Assembly (NCBI RefSeq): GCF_051020955.1
Contig: NW_027476212.1
Coordinates: 414,049-478,048 of the forward strand
Length of the DNA: 64,000 nucleotides
Source of the DNA: Megalopta genalis
Lineage: Eukaryota > Arthropoda > Insecta > Hymenoptera > Halictidae
Reading direction: 5' to 3'
Shown here: one piece after another, positions 20,437-30,660 of the stretch
How positions within the stretch are numbered: position 1 is the stretch's first letter
Layout: every line of letters starts with the position of its first letter
Made by a program: the position numbers and the translations under genes
Notes under the pieces: model-generated
The model's database searches: none
What the model was told of the DNA's origin: nothing
The model's input: the letters and a program-made list of their open reading frames with translations, nothing else

Positions 20437-22205
20437 ATGAGCAAGCCAACTCCATCAACATCAGCTCAAGAAGAAAAGAACAAGAATCTTAGTTCAGACA
20501 CCAGGACGATCCTGTCCACAATGCAAAATTATAACGAAAAGATTGAACGCGAAATGCTAGAAATTAAACGAAACTTAAAAGCCGCGGACGAAGAAAATAT
20601 TAAACGCATTCAAGAAATAGAAATACTTTCTCGCACACTTTCAAAATTCGACTTGGGACAAACTTCCCGACCCGAAGACTCCACTGACTACGGATCATTA
20701 ATGACGACCGACGACAGAATGTCCGTCTTACACGCAACTACCAAGAACCTTTACCCGAATTTGCCTCCATTGAACCCGCCTTCTAAAACATCCTCGAAAG
20801 CACCTGTGGCGGCGACAAGCCGGCGCCACGTCTCCGCCATGTGTTTAGTTTTAAGGCGTAAGAATGTTTGGACGAATGGACCGGGCTGCATGCTGTGCGT
20901 TAGCGTCGAGCGAATGTCTAGACGATTGGTTTGAGTGTCGCGTAGAATGAATGCGTCTAGCCAGGACAGAGTGAAAGCGAACCGTGAGAATGAGAAAGAA
21001 TGATCTGGATGGGATGCATCGGTGAGCGAATGGTTAGTTCAGTAAGAACCCTCGTCGGGAACGGTACGCGAGCATCGCGAGTTTGGTTCCGACGCCAATT
21101 GTAAATAAAGATAGTCTAATTGTAACCGGGTTCAATTCTCTCTTCCCGTCGCCGATCCCACCTCCTCACACCCATTCCAAGGAATGAAGCAACTTCAATC
21201 CCTCAAAGACACCAAATATCCGTCCTTGACGCCCTAAAGATATTACCCATCCTAAACGGTGAGACCGGAACAGGAGTGGAAGAATTTATTAACGAACTGC
21301 AAGAAATACGTTCAATTTGTGCAGACCCACTCGTTTTATTAAAAGCAGTTAAGAACAGATTGATCGTAGGAAAAGCCGCCGCCGCAATAGCCAACATCCG
21401 CATTAACGCATTCGAAATTTTATACGACGCCCTACAAAAGAACGTCGCAGCACAAACCACTGTCAGGGAAAATCAAGACAGATTACGCGAAATTAGACAA
21501 TTCGCGCACGAAACTGTTCAAGATTACACGATCAGATTCCGAAAAGCATTCAACTCATTACAATATAGCATAGCCAACGAATGCCGAGATGAATTGACGC
21601 GAAGAGCAATGTTAGACAGATCTCAAATTGACGCCGTAACCGATTACAGCCGAGGACTTCAATACGAAATATCACGAATGGTCTTGTGTAGCCTTCCGTT
21701 TAACCTCAACGAAGCAGAAACACGAGCCACGCACTTCGAACGACTTATCAAGACACAGCCACGTCAACAAACTATCTCCGTGAGACGCCCCTTCCAACAG
21801 CCACAACGATTATTTTCCCCACCACTCAGGCAAACGCCTAAAACAAGCTACATGCCACCTCAGGCAACTGTGACCGCATCCAAGTTCGCCGCCTTCGAAA
21901 ATAAGCCACTCACTGAAAGAAGCGCTATGAAATGTTTCAAATGCAACAAACTGGGACACACTGCTAATTATTGCCGAAATTTTCAACCAGCGAGCCTCAG
22001 ACGAGTCAACAACACCCTGACGGAAGAAATAAAAGAGCATCCACCTCCGAACGGATTCGAATCAACAACGCCACACTGGGACAACTACCAACCCTCAACC
22101 TCACTAAAAGAGCAAGAGATAGAACAGATCGACTACGACTACTCATCGACACTGGAGCCGGAATTAACATACTCAAACGAAAATTTTGCGAAGCAAACAG
22201 AATAA
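20437..22205 (+). pseudogene. gag: Gyp-D gag, interrupted by a solo LTR
   Basis: Starts MSKPTPSTSAQEEKN with a coiled-coil-like stretch, is interrupted at 20804, and resumes at 21169 as PIPRNEATS. It then reads through a capsid-like region to a CCHC knuckle CFKCNKLGHTANYC (about 21931-21972) and stops at 22205. Removing the LTR and one CACC copy restores one frame. Pol overlaps in the -1 frame from about 22100. Confidence 0.85.
20805..21168 (+). mobile_element. Solo LTR in Gyp-D gag
   Basis: 364 bp, TGTGGCGGCGACA...CCTCCTCA, flanked by CACC (20801-20804 and 21169-21172). AATAAAG lies near 21105. The start TGTGGCGGC is shared with the TRIM-G LTR read on its coding strand, suggesting a related lineage. 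Confidence 0.88.
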
Positions 22206-23304
22206 GATCAAAGATCTGCAAATTCACAATGGGACATTCTACCTACGAGACTACCGAAGAAATAGACATATCAATTTTTCATAAAAATATTACTTTTAAT
22301 ATAATAAGCGATGATTTTCCTATTATAGAAGATGGTATACTAGGTCTACCCAGTTTAGCCAAATACGATTACACCATTTCGAAAGATTGCATCAAACTCG
22401 ACAATAACACTTGTTCTTTGGCGCAGAAAGACATCGAGATCGAGCCAGGCCAGAGTCTAAAGGAAACCGTTTACCTACAAGGACAACCTACGCCAGTATG
22501 CTTTTTCAATGGTGGTGAGTCCAAAACCTCAATTTCCAATATCATCGAAGACTCTAACAGCTTCGAAGACGTACAAAATTTTAGAGAACTTGTCAGATTA
22601 GATCACATAGAGCCAGAACTTAGAGAACCAATAGAAAAGATATTATTACATTACATAGACGTTTTTAATCTTAGCAAAACCACTCTTCCTTGCACAAACC
22701 TAGCTGAACATTCGATCACGCTTAAAGAAAACAAAATCATTAACGTAAAATCATACAGACCTCCTGAGAAACATAAGGAAGAAATATCCAAGCAAATTAA
22801 CGAAATGCTGGAGAAAAACATTATCGAAAATTCTGATTCGCCTTTCAACGCACCTGTGTGGGTAGTACCAAAGAAAGCAGACGCATCTGGAAAGCAAAAA
22901 TGGAAAATTGTCATCGATTTCAGGCGATTAAACGAACTAACAGACCAAGACGCTTACCCTTTACCTGACATAGACGAAATCCTACCCCAATTAGGAAACG
23001 CTAAATTCTTCTCAGCTTTAGACCTCTCCTCAGGATTCCACCAAACTCCCATGTCAAATAACTCTAAAAAGTACACCGCTTTTAGTACCCAACAAGGACA
23101 TTTCCACTTTAACTGCATGCCATTCGGACTTAAAAACGCGCCCGCCACTTTCCAACGCATGATGGACAACGCCCTAAGAGGACTCCCCAACGTACTAGTT
23201 TACTTAGACGACATTATAATTTACGGAGATTGCATAGAAAAACACAACAAGCATTTAGCCATGACGTTACAAAGACTAAAAGAACTAGGTTTAAAAATAC
23301 AGCC
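22100..23304 (+). pseudogene. pol: Gyp-D protease and partial RT
   Basis: Protease LLIDTGAGINIL (about 22140-22176), then RT with WVVPKKADASGKQKWK, DLSSGFHQTPM, FGLKNAPATFQRMM and the catalytic YLDD (about 23200-23211). The frame is open until LKIQP, where Copia LTR sequence begins, so the connection domain, RNase H and integrase are lost. Confidence 0.88.
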
Positions 23305-23362
23305 GGAGTAGAATTTGTAACTCTAAATAAAGTGCTTTTGAGTATCCTTTCATTCTACAACA
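23305..23362 (+). repeat. Cop-E 5' LTR remnant
   Basis: 58 bases beginning GGAGTAGAATTTG and ending CTACAACA, matching the end of the 27456-28324 LTR. Confidence 0.88.
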
Positions 23363-23376
23363 GGTTATGGGCCCAG
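23363..23376 (+). promoter_or_regulatory. Cop-E primer binding site, internal initiator tRNA-Met
   Basis: GGTTATGGGCCCAG abuts the LTR. It complements the internal region of insect initiator tRNA-Met used by Copia elements through a half-tRNA primer. Confidence 0.85.
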
Positions 23377-23474
23377 AACCCAGTGAATAGTGATTTGAGT
23401 GACTCAAGACAGTGCAGAACATTAAAGCTAATACAGAGAAGTTTACAGTTAAAGGAAAGGTAAAGTGAATCAAA

Positions 23475-24650
23475 ATGGCAAACGGTGGAAATAGTTATTT
23501 CGGAATTAAAAAGTTAAATGCTGACAATTATTCAGTGTGGTGCTACAAGTTAGAACTCTTGCTGGTTAAAGAAAAACTATGGGATGTGATAAAGAAGGAA
23601 AAACCTAATCCAGTGACTACCGCATGGACTGAAAAGGACGATGAAGCACGTGCTACGATTGGATTACTAGTAGAAGATAGTCAATTACAGCATATAAAGG
23701 GTGCAAGTTCAGCGAAGGAAGCATGGCATTCGTTAAAGGAACATCACCAGAAGGCTACATTAACAAGCAAGGTACTGTTGCTAAAGCGGTTATGTAGAAC
23801 ACTGTTGAAAGACAATAGTGATATGGAGGAACACATCACTACAATGGTAAATTACTTCGATGAATTAGCAGCTCTCGGACAAGTATTACCGGACAATCTT
23901 ATGGCAGCAATGTTACTCCGAAGCCTTCCGGAATCCTATGACAATCTTGTGACAGCGTTGGAAAGTAGGCCCGAAGCTGATCTTACGCTAAAGCTCGTGA
24001 AAAGTAAATTGATAGACGAGTACAAGAGGCGAATAGGGCTTAAAGATACAAGACAGGATTCTCAAGATAAGGAAGCAGCGATGAAAACGAAATTTCACCA
24101 CAGAAGTAGTGTATCCCAGAAAACGTGTTATTTTTGTAAGAAATCTGGACATTTTAAAAGTGATTGCATAAAGTATAAGTCATGGAAGCATAAAAGTGAG
24201 AAAGCCAATAAAACTACAGAGAATGAATCTTTCAATGATCACAGTTTTTATGCAATAGCCTCGGATGAAATTTCTGGAAAAGCATGTCTAGGTGCAAAGG
24301 TTAATAAGAAGAATAACTCGTGGATCGTCGATTCCGGCGCAACAAGCCATATGGTGACATCGAAGGCCTTTTTCGTCGAACTCGACTCAGGAAGAAAAGG
24401 CCACGTGTATCTTGCAGATGAAGGAAAGACAGCGGAGGTGCAAGGGATCGGTTCAGGGGCCATAAAGTGTAGAATAGGCTCAGGCGAGGTTGCCGAAATG
24501 AAAATAAGCAACGTGCTGTACGTTCCGACCTTTGGATCTAATTTATTGTCAGTAAAGAAATTAGTCAGAGAAGGATACAAGCTAACCTTCGAAGATGATA
24601 ACTGCAAGATTGTAAAAAACGGGAAACTACAGGCGACGGCGAAACTTTGA
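23475..24650 (+). CDS. gag: Cop-E gag-protease
   Basis: 391 codons from MANGGNSYFGIKKLNADNYS, a typical Copia gag start, with a helical capsid region (including YFDELAALGQVLPDNLMAAM), a CCHC knuckle CYFCKKSGHFKSDC (about 24127-24168) and protease WIVDSGATSHMV (about 24322-24357). The stop at 24648-24650 comes where pol should continue; a frameshift of this copy seems likelier than a natural gag/pol boundary because Copia usually uses one long frame. Confidence 0.85.
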   Translation: MANGGNSYFGIKKLNADNYSVWCYKLELLLVKEKLWDVIKKEKPNPVTTAWTEKDDEARATIGLLVEDSQLQHIKGASSAKEAWHSLKEHHQKATLTSKVLLLKRLCRTLLKDNSDMEEHITTMVNYFDELAALGQVLPDNLMAAMLLRSLPESYDNLVTALESRPEADLTLKLVKSKLIDEYKRRIGLKDTRQDSQDKEAAMKTKFHHRSSVSQKTCYFCKKSGHFKSDCIKYKSWKHKSEKANKTTENESFNDHSFYAIASDEISGKACLGAKVNKKNNSWIVDSGATSHMVTSKAFFVELDSGRKGHVYLADEGKTAEVQGIGSGAIKCRIGSGEVAEMKISNVLYVPTFGSNLLSVKKLVREGYKLTFEDDNCKIVKNGKLQATAKL

Positions 24651-27422
24651 CCAGAACTGTACTAAGTAAAAACGGTCGAAAGGGCTTGTGCGGCCAACGG
24701 AGTCATAAATACGGGACACACAGAAGATTGTCTGCATACCTGGCATCGACGTTTCGGACATCGGGACCCTTCTGCAATTAAGGATTTGGCTATAAAAGGA
24801 TTAGCCACAGGCATCAGGATAAAGGACTGTGGACAACGAATAACTTGCGAATGCTGCGTCAAAGGAAAAATGGCACACATACCTTTTCCAAAGGAATCAA
24901 GTACCAAAAGCAATTCAATTCTGGATCTCGTTCACACGGATGTTTGCGGGCCCATGCAGACGGTAACGCCCGGAAATAAAAGGTATATTCTTACAATTAT
25001 TGACGACTTTTCTAGGTATACAAAGATTTATCTCATGAGCCACAAAAATGAAGTAACTGCATGTATTAAGGAGTTTGTGGAAATGATGAAAACACAATAT
25101 CAAAAGAAGCCAAAAATGATAAGGTCGGACCGAGGAAGGGAATATGTGAATTCAGTTTTACAGAGTTATTTAAAAAAGGAAGGGATAAAGCTACAGTACA
25201 CAGCTCCCTATTCTCCGCAGCAAAACGGAGTTGCAGAGCGAAAAAATAGATCGTTAATCGAAATGGCAAGATGCATGTTGCTCGATGCAAATATGGAGAA
25301 GAAGTATTGGGGAGAAGCAGTGAATACCGCAAATTATTTGCAGAATAGACTTCCTACAAAAGCGATTGGAAAAACTCCACATGAGTTATGGTATTCAGAA
25401 AGACCAAATGTCGGACATTTGCACACTTTCGGATGTGATGCATATGCACATATCCATAAGGAGCAGAGAAGAAAATTAGACGATAAGGCTGAAAAATTCA
25501 TGTTTGTCGGATATTCTGAAGAGTCAAAAGCGTTTCGATTGTTAGATATAAAAACAGATCGAATAAAAGTTAGTCGCGACATAATTTTCCTAGATAAGAG
25601 TAATGAAGATAAATTAACTCATGAAGTGCATGATGATGAAGTCATAGTCTTTAATACCGAGAAACACGATGACGAAAATCTAGAAAGCGTGGAAGAAGAT
25701 AGATCTGACAACGAGGAACAATCCAGTACAAATGAGAGTGAAGACAGCGAACACGAAACCCCTTTAAGAAATGAAGAAACGAGACCCGAACAATACAGAC
25801 GATCTGAAAGGTCAAATAAAGGTGTGCCACCGGACAGGTACATGGTTTTTTCACACATGGTTATGGATGAAGGAAGGGAACCCAGAAACGTAAGGGAAGC
25901 GTTATCAGGACCCGATAAGGACAACTGGAAGATAGCTATGGACGAAGAAATAGACTCTTTGAAAGAAAACTACACGTGGGACATTGTACCCAAACCAAAG
26001 GATAGAGACGTGGTCACTTGTAAGTGGGTTTTTAAATTAAAACGAAATGCGGATGGTAGCATTGGGAGATACAAAGCTAGGCTTGTCGCTCGAGGTTTTT
26101 CTCAAAAGTATGGGATGGACTATGACGAAGTTTTTGCGCCCGTAGTAAGGCAAACGACATTTAGAACCTTCTTAGCGCTGGCAGGTCAGAAAGGTATATC
26201 CGTGAAGCATTTCGATGCGAAAACAGCATTTCTCAATGGGACACTCAAGGAGACCATTTACATGCAGCAACCCGAAGGATACATCATACCAGGTAAAGAA
26301 GATCACGCTTGCAAATTGAAAAAGGGCATTTATGGTTTGAAGCAAGCTGCTAAAGTTTGGAATGATAAGATAAACGAATTACTAAAGAAATATGGTTTTG
26401 AACAAAGTTCAACAGATCCGTGTTTATATATAAAGATTGTTGAAGGGAAACAAATTTATCTCATTATTTATGTAGATGATATTTTAATTGCTGCAAAGGA
26501 CATAGATAAAATTGATAAAGTGGCTGATTTTTTGAAGAAACATTTTCAGCTTAGTGATCTTGGATTATTAAAGCAATATTTAGGTATGGAAATCAGAAAA
26601 AATGAAGATGGTTTTTTCTGTATAAAGCAAGAAGAGTACATCAAGAAAATTGTATGCAGATTTGGATTACAAGATGCAAAACCTTCTAGTATACCATTAA
26701 ATCAAGGCTATGGAAAATATAGAGATGACGGATTGCCAATGCCAGAAAATGCCAAATATCAACAGTTGATCGGTGCATTATTGTATCTAGCTGTAAATAC
26801 AAGACCAGATATATCAGCAAGCGTTGCAATTTTAAGTCAACATAATAAGCGACCTACAACAGTTGATTGGGCGGAAGCGAAAAGAGTTGTCCGTTACCTG
26901 AAAGGGACAATAGGTCATGAATTAAGACTTGGTAAAAGAAATAGCAAAAGGGAATTGATTGGTTTTGCAGATGCTGATTGGGCACAAAACAAAGTCGATA
27001 GAAAATCCAACAGTGGGTATTTATTCCAATTTTGCGGAGCATCAATAAGTTGGAGTTGCAGAAAGCAAACAAGTGTCGCATTATCTTTGACAGAGGCGGA
27101 GTATGTTGCTCTAGCTGAGGCGACACAGGAAGGAGTGTGGCTAAATCGACTGCTGGAAGATTTTGGAGAAAACATCCAGGAGAAAATGATTATTTATGAA
27201 GATAATCAGAGTTGTCTTACACTCGTGGACAACAATAAATTCAGTAACAGGACAAAACACATAGACACAAAGTTTCACTATATAAAGGATTTAAAGGATC
27301 AAGGGATGGTGGATTATAGATACTGTCCTACGGATCAAATGTCGGCTGACATGTTTACAAAACCATTGGGAAAAATAAAGTTAAAATGTATGGCCGAGAA
27401 GTGTGGATTGACTAATAAATAA
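24651..27422 (+). pseudogene. pol: Cop-E pol: integrase, RT, RNase H
   Basis: Integrase zinc residues appear at DCLHTWHRRFGH and CECCVKGK (24730-24870, read across a frame change). The core has VHTDVCGPM, MIRSDRGREYVN and QNGVAERKNRS as D, D and E. RT has FDAKTAFLNGTLKE and the catalytic YVDD (about 26470-26481). RNase H has ADADWA, LSLTEAEYVAL and EDNQSC. The frame is open from 24786 to 27422. No envelope follows. Confidence 0.9.
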
Positions 27423-27455
27423 ATTAGTTTCAGTGTCATCATCATTGAGGAAGGG

Positions 27456-28324
27456 TGTTGGAATTTCAACGATGACCCACCTAACAGTTTTATGGCCCCT
27501 TGCGAGGGTGAGCCGTTGCCTACAGAGGCCCAGGTGGGCCCAGACGACAGTTCAAAAGTAGACACCGAACCGTGAGGTTGCCACCTCGGGATTTTCACCA
27601 ACACCAGATTTCTGTATCTCTGTAGTTTTGCAATATATCACCATCACTTATTTTACTGTGTAGCGACCAGTCGTGCGCACAATAAGATCTTCAGTCTTCG
27701 TGCAAACGGCCAACGTAATTTATGACTCTCCTTCGAAGAAGCTATTTTTGAGAAGACAAGCTCACCACTTGATAGCACAGTAGAGTCTTTCACAGTAGAT
27801 GTTTGCACAGTAGAGTCTTTCTAAGAAATTCCTCAATAGCTAAAGAGACCGTCATAGATTAGGAGAGTTTCCGAAGGGTACTCGAAGCGGGCCCAGCGAC
27901 CCAAAGGCCATGTGGTCCGACGTGGGTGACCCGGAGGAAAGTTTCCACACGTGTCACGTATGACTCATCATCCCCTCCGATTACCGAGCCGTCCCGAAGA
28001 TACACAAAGAGCGTAAGGGGCGGGCGGTGAGAAGGACAAAATGAGCAACGCTGATTGGAAGGGCCCAACGCGTGGGGTTGACCAATCAGGGTTGTTCAAG
28101 AATTTTACCAGGGCAAACGGCGAAACGAAAGATAAAACTCGATTACTGTATCGCGTCTCGTCCGCAGACATAGTCCGCGAAATAAAAAGAACTTTCTACC
28201 ACCGCACGCGAGAGTACTATTAATTACGAACAGATCCTACCCGAAAACTGGATACGCGAATGTTCTGGAGTAGAATTTGTAACTCTAAATAAAGTGCTTT
28301 TGAGTATCCTTTCATTCTACAACA
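27456..28324 (+). repeat. Cop-E 3' LTR
   Basis: 869 bp after a purine tract GAGGAAGGG. Starts TGTTGGAATTTC and ends ATTCTACAACA. The AATAAAG near 28288 may be a polyadenylation signal. Confidence 0.88.
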
Positions 28325-29760
28325 CATACTACTAAAAAAAAAGATTGCCAATTCGCGTGGAAACAAGAACAAGAGAATGCTTTCTGCACGCTCCGCAACA
28401 TCCTAACTACGGAACCCTTGTTACAATGTCCTGATTTCACGAAAGATTTTAATATAACCACCGACGCTTCCGGCTTTGCTATCGGTGGTATTCTAAGTCA
28501 AGGTGAACCGGAGAAAGATCCTACGTGTACGGACGAAAATTCAATTTAATAACAGATCATAAGCCGTTAATATGGATGAACTCAGTAAAAGATCCAACAT
28601 CTCGTTTACTTAGTTGGTGCCTCAAATTGGCTCAGTTCGATTATAAGGTTTTATACAAGTCGGGAAAAAGCAACGTTAACGCTGACGCATTGTCTCGGAA
28701 CCCAGTTTCCGCACTTCCCATATCTACCGATTCCAGTTCTTCCGATATATTCGACAGCGTCAGACGGCCATCGCGATCCTCGGAACCCGTCCAATCGCGA
28801 TCCGCCACTTCTCCTATTGGCCGCCGACCGACATTGCCGTCAAGTCCTCTCTTTCTACCGACGTACCCTCCCACACAGCGTCCGCCTTCCCCACCAATAC
28901 CATTAGCATCTACGTCTACGTCGTCCCCTCCTCACCACGATAACGAGAATCAATTATCTTCACCCCTTTCCGTGAATCCTCCGACACGGACAGAGACGAA
29001 GACAGAATTTTCGAAGATTATAACACACCCTATCAGTCTGACAGACAGACCTTCATTCATACGAGAGATAGGTTAATCACTAGAACCGATAATCTAGTCG
29101 CGTTCAGTTCATTTCATTAGACGGCCGACCCCTCGACACCGGCGCCGTCGATCTTTTCAATTCAGGCAGAATCCCTACGATAAAAAACTTAACCGCCGCA
29201 CGGGCGAAAATCATAAATTCTGGCAACAAGAAATTGATTCTATTACCAGTCAAAGAAACCGCGTTCAACTCCACTAAATACGAAGACGTGTTAGAATCGC
29301 TACGATCCTTACTATATAGATGTGACTAACGAACTTCAATTAAATTCGTTCAGTATCTCAAAAAACCTCTTTGGACGATATTAAATGGATTAATATTTAT
29401 AAAATCCTAATGGACTTATTCTCGACTACAAACGTCAAAATCTCCGCATGTTCAAATGATGTAATTATTCCACCGGTCGAAGAGCGACAGAAAATCATAT
29501 CAGAAAATCACTGCTCAGCCTTTGCAGGTCGCAAAGGTATTACCAAAACGTATCGCCGTATTCGCGAAAAGTATTATTGAACCACACTAAAGAAAGAAGT
29601 ACAAGCATTCGTAAACTCATGCACAGCGTGCCAAAAGAAAAAGTTAGTTCGCGTAAAGACCAGGCAACCGATGACAATAACGGATACACCTGGCAAAGCT
29701 TTCGAGAAAATTTCAATGGACATTGTCGGTCCTTTCCTACATCATGCTTCTCAGGTCGAA
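28325..29760 (+). pseudogene. pol: Gyp-B-type pol: RNase H and integrase fragment
   Basis: Starts LLKKKDCQFAWKQEQENAF, then TTDASGFAIGGILSQGEPEK. About 35 residues are then missing (relative to Gyp-A) before VYGRKFNLITDHKPLIWMNS. A long Ser/Pro linker follows, then integrase zinc sequence (HCSAFAGRKGITKTYRRIRE, TACQKKK-like) with a stop at 29578-29580, and MDIVGPF near 29715. The core after that is lost. It is the probable continuation of Gyp-B, displaced by Gyp-D and Cop-E. Confidence 0.75.
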
Positions 29761-30660
29761 CCCTTTTGTCGGTCGGACCTGTCTGCCACCGGACAACCCC
29801 CTCGACCTTCTCATCGTGTATCATACGCTCAGATAACATCCGCCACTCGGCAATAACATCTCGCCACTCTTGCATTACCTCAGCTCTACCTACTATTTCC
29901 AATATTCCCAACAATTCCGCAGATTTAAACGATCTCTCTAACTTAGTCCTCGCCGTTCAATGCAACTCCAACGCGGTAAATCTCCAAGACTATCTTCAAG
30001 TTCTCTCCACACTAGACTTTTTCTTCAAAAAAATAATTTGGACCGCCAACTCCGTCCTACATATACGCGTAGTCCTAATCTCTAAAACTTGGCGTGACCA
30101 GTCCACCACCTTTACCATTCCTGGTTATATTCTTTCGCATGCTCTGCTACCCGCAGCCAACACATACAGTCAAATTGCAGCACTCCCAAGTCAACACTTA
30201 CCGGAGCTTCTATCTCGCTTCAGCTTACCAGGACACTCCACTACTGCAGTATCGACTTCACTCACAGCAGCACCACCACTCACCGCACAACGTCAACAAC
30301 TCACATAGCAAATGTTCCTGCGCGGCTGAATGCACTGCACCGACGTCTCAACATTGAAGTTCTCCACGTCACCAACAGCAGCAACCACTGCAGGAGCTAC
30401 AAGTTCGACAAAGTACAACAAACATAACAACGAACTCCTTTTACTCCCCCCCGCCCCCACAATCAAAGCCGTTATCTGTATCCGATGGAAGACAACTCGA
30501 CAACTTCCGTGATGGTAGCAGATAGTTGCTGAGTGTCATGGAAACATCAGGACCACATTTCGAAACGTACCAGTAGAAAAGAGCATCCTATATAGCAGCG
30601 ATAAAAATAGCATCTATAGAATACGATATAATACAGAAGTAAAATTCGCCCCAGGAGTTC
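29761..30660 (+). other. Unassigned C-rich tail after the Gyp-B-type integrase
   Basis: About 900 bases richer in C than the downstream DNA. An open frame (29577-30308) has no motif I recognise. It may hold a decayed end of Gyp-B or a separate insertion. No LTR boundary is visible. Confidence 0.3.

Larger units (their letters stand above)
19845..23304 (+). mobile_element. Gyp-D: Gypsy element, 5' part, truncated in RT
   Basis: LTR 19845-20174, tRNA-Arg primer site at 20178, gag, then protease and RT in the -1 frame, stopping at LKIQP where a Copia LTR fragment starts at 23305. RNase H, integrase, any env and the 3' LTR are absent. Gag and pol organisation resemble Gyp-C. Apart from a solo LTR in gag, the coding is open. 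Confidence 0.9.
23305..28324 (+). mobile_element. Cop-E: Ty1/Copia element with 5' LTR mostly deleted
   Basis: The 3' LTR is 27456-28324 (869 bp, TGTTGGAATT...CTACAACA). On the 5' side only the last 58 bases of an identical LTR remain (23305-23362), fused to Gyp-D RT. A primer site, gag-protease, integrase, RT and RNase H follow in Copia order. The right flank is RNase H of a Gyp-B-type element. So the insertion site was also rearranged. Confidence 0.9.
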
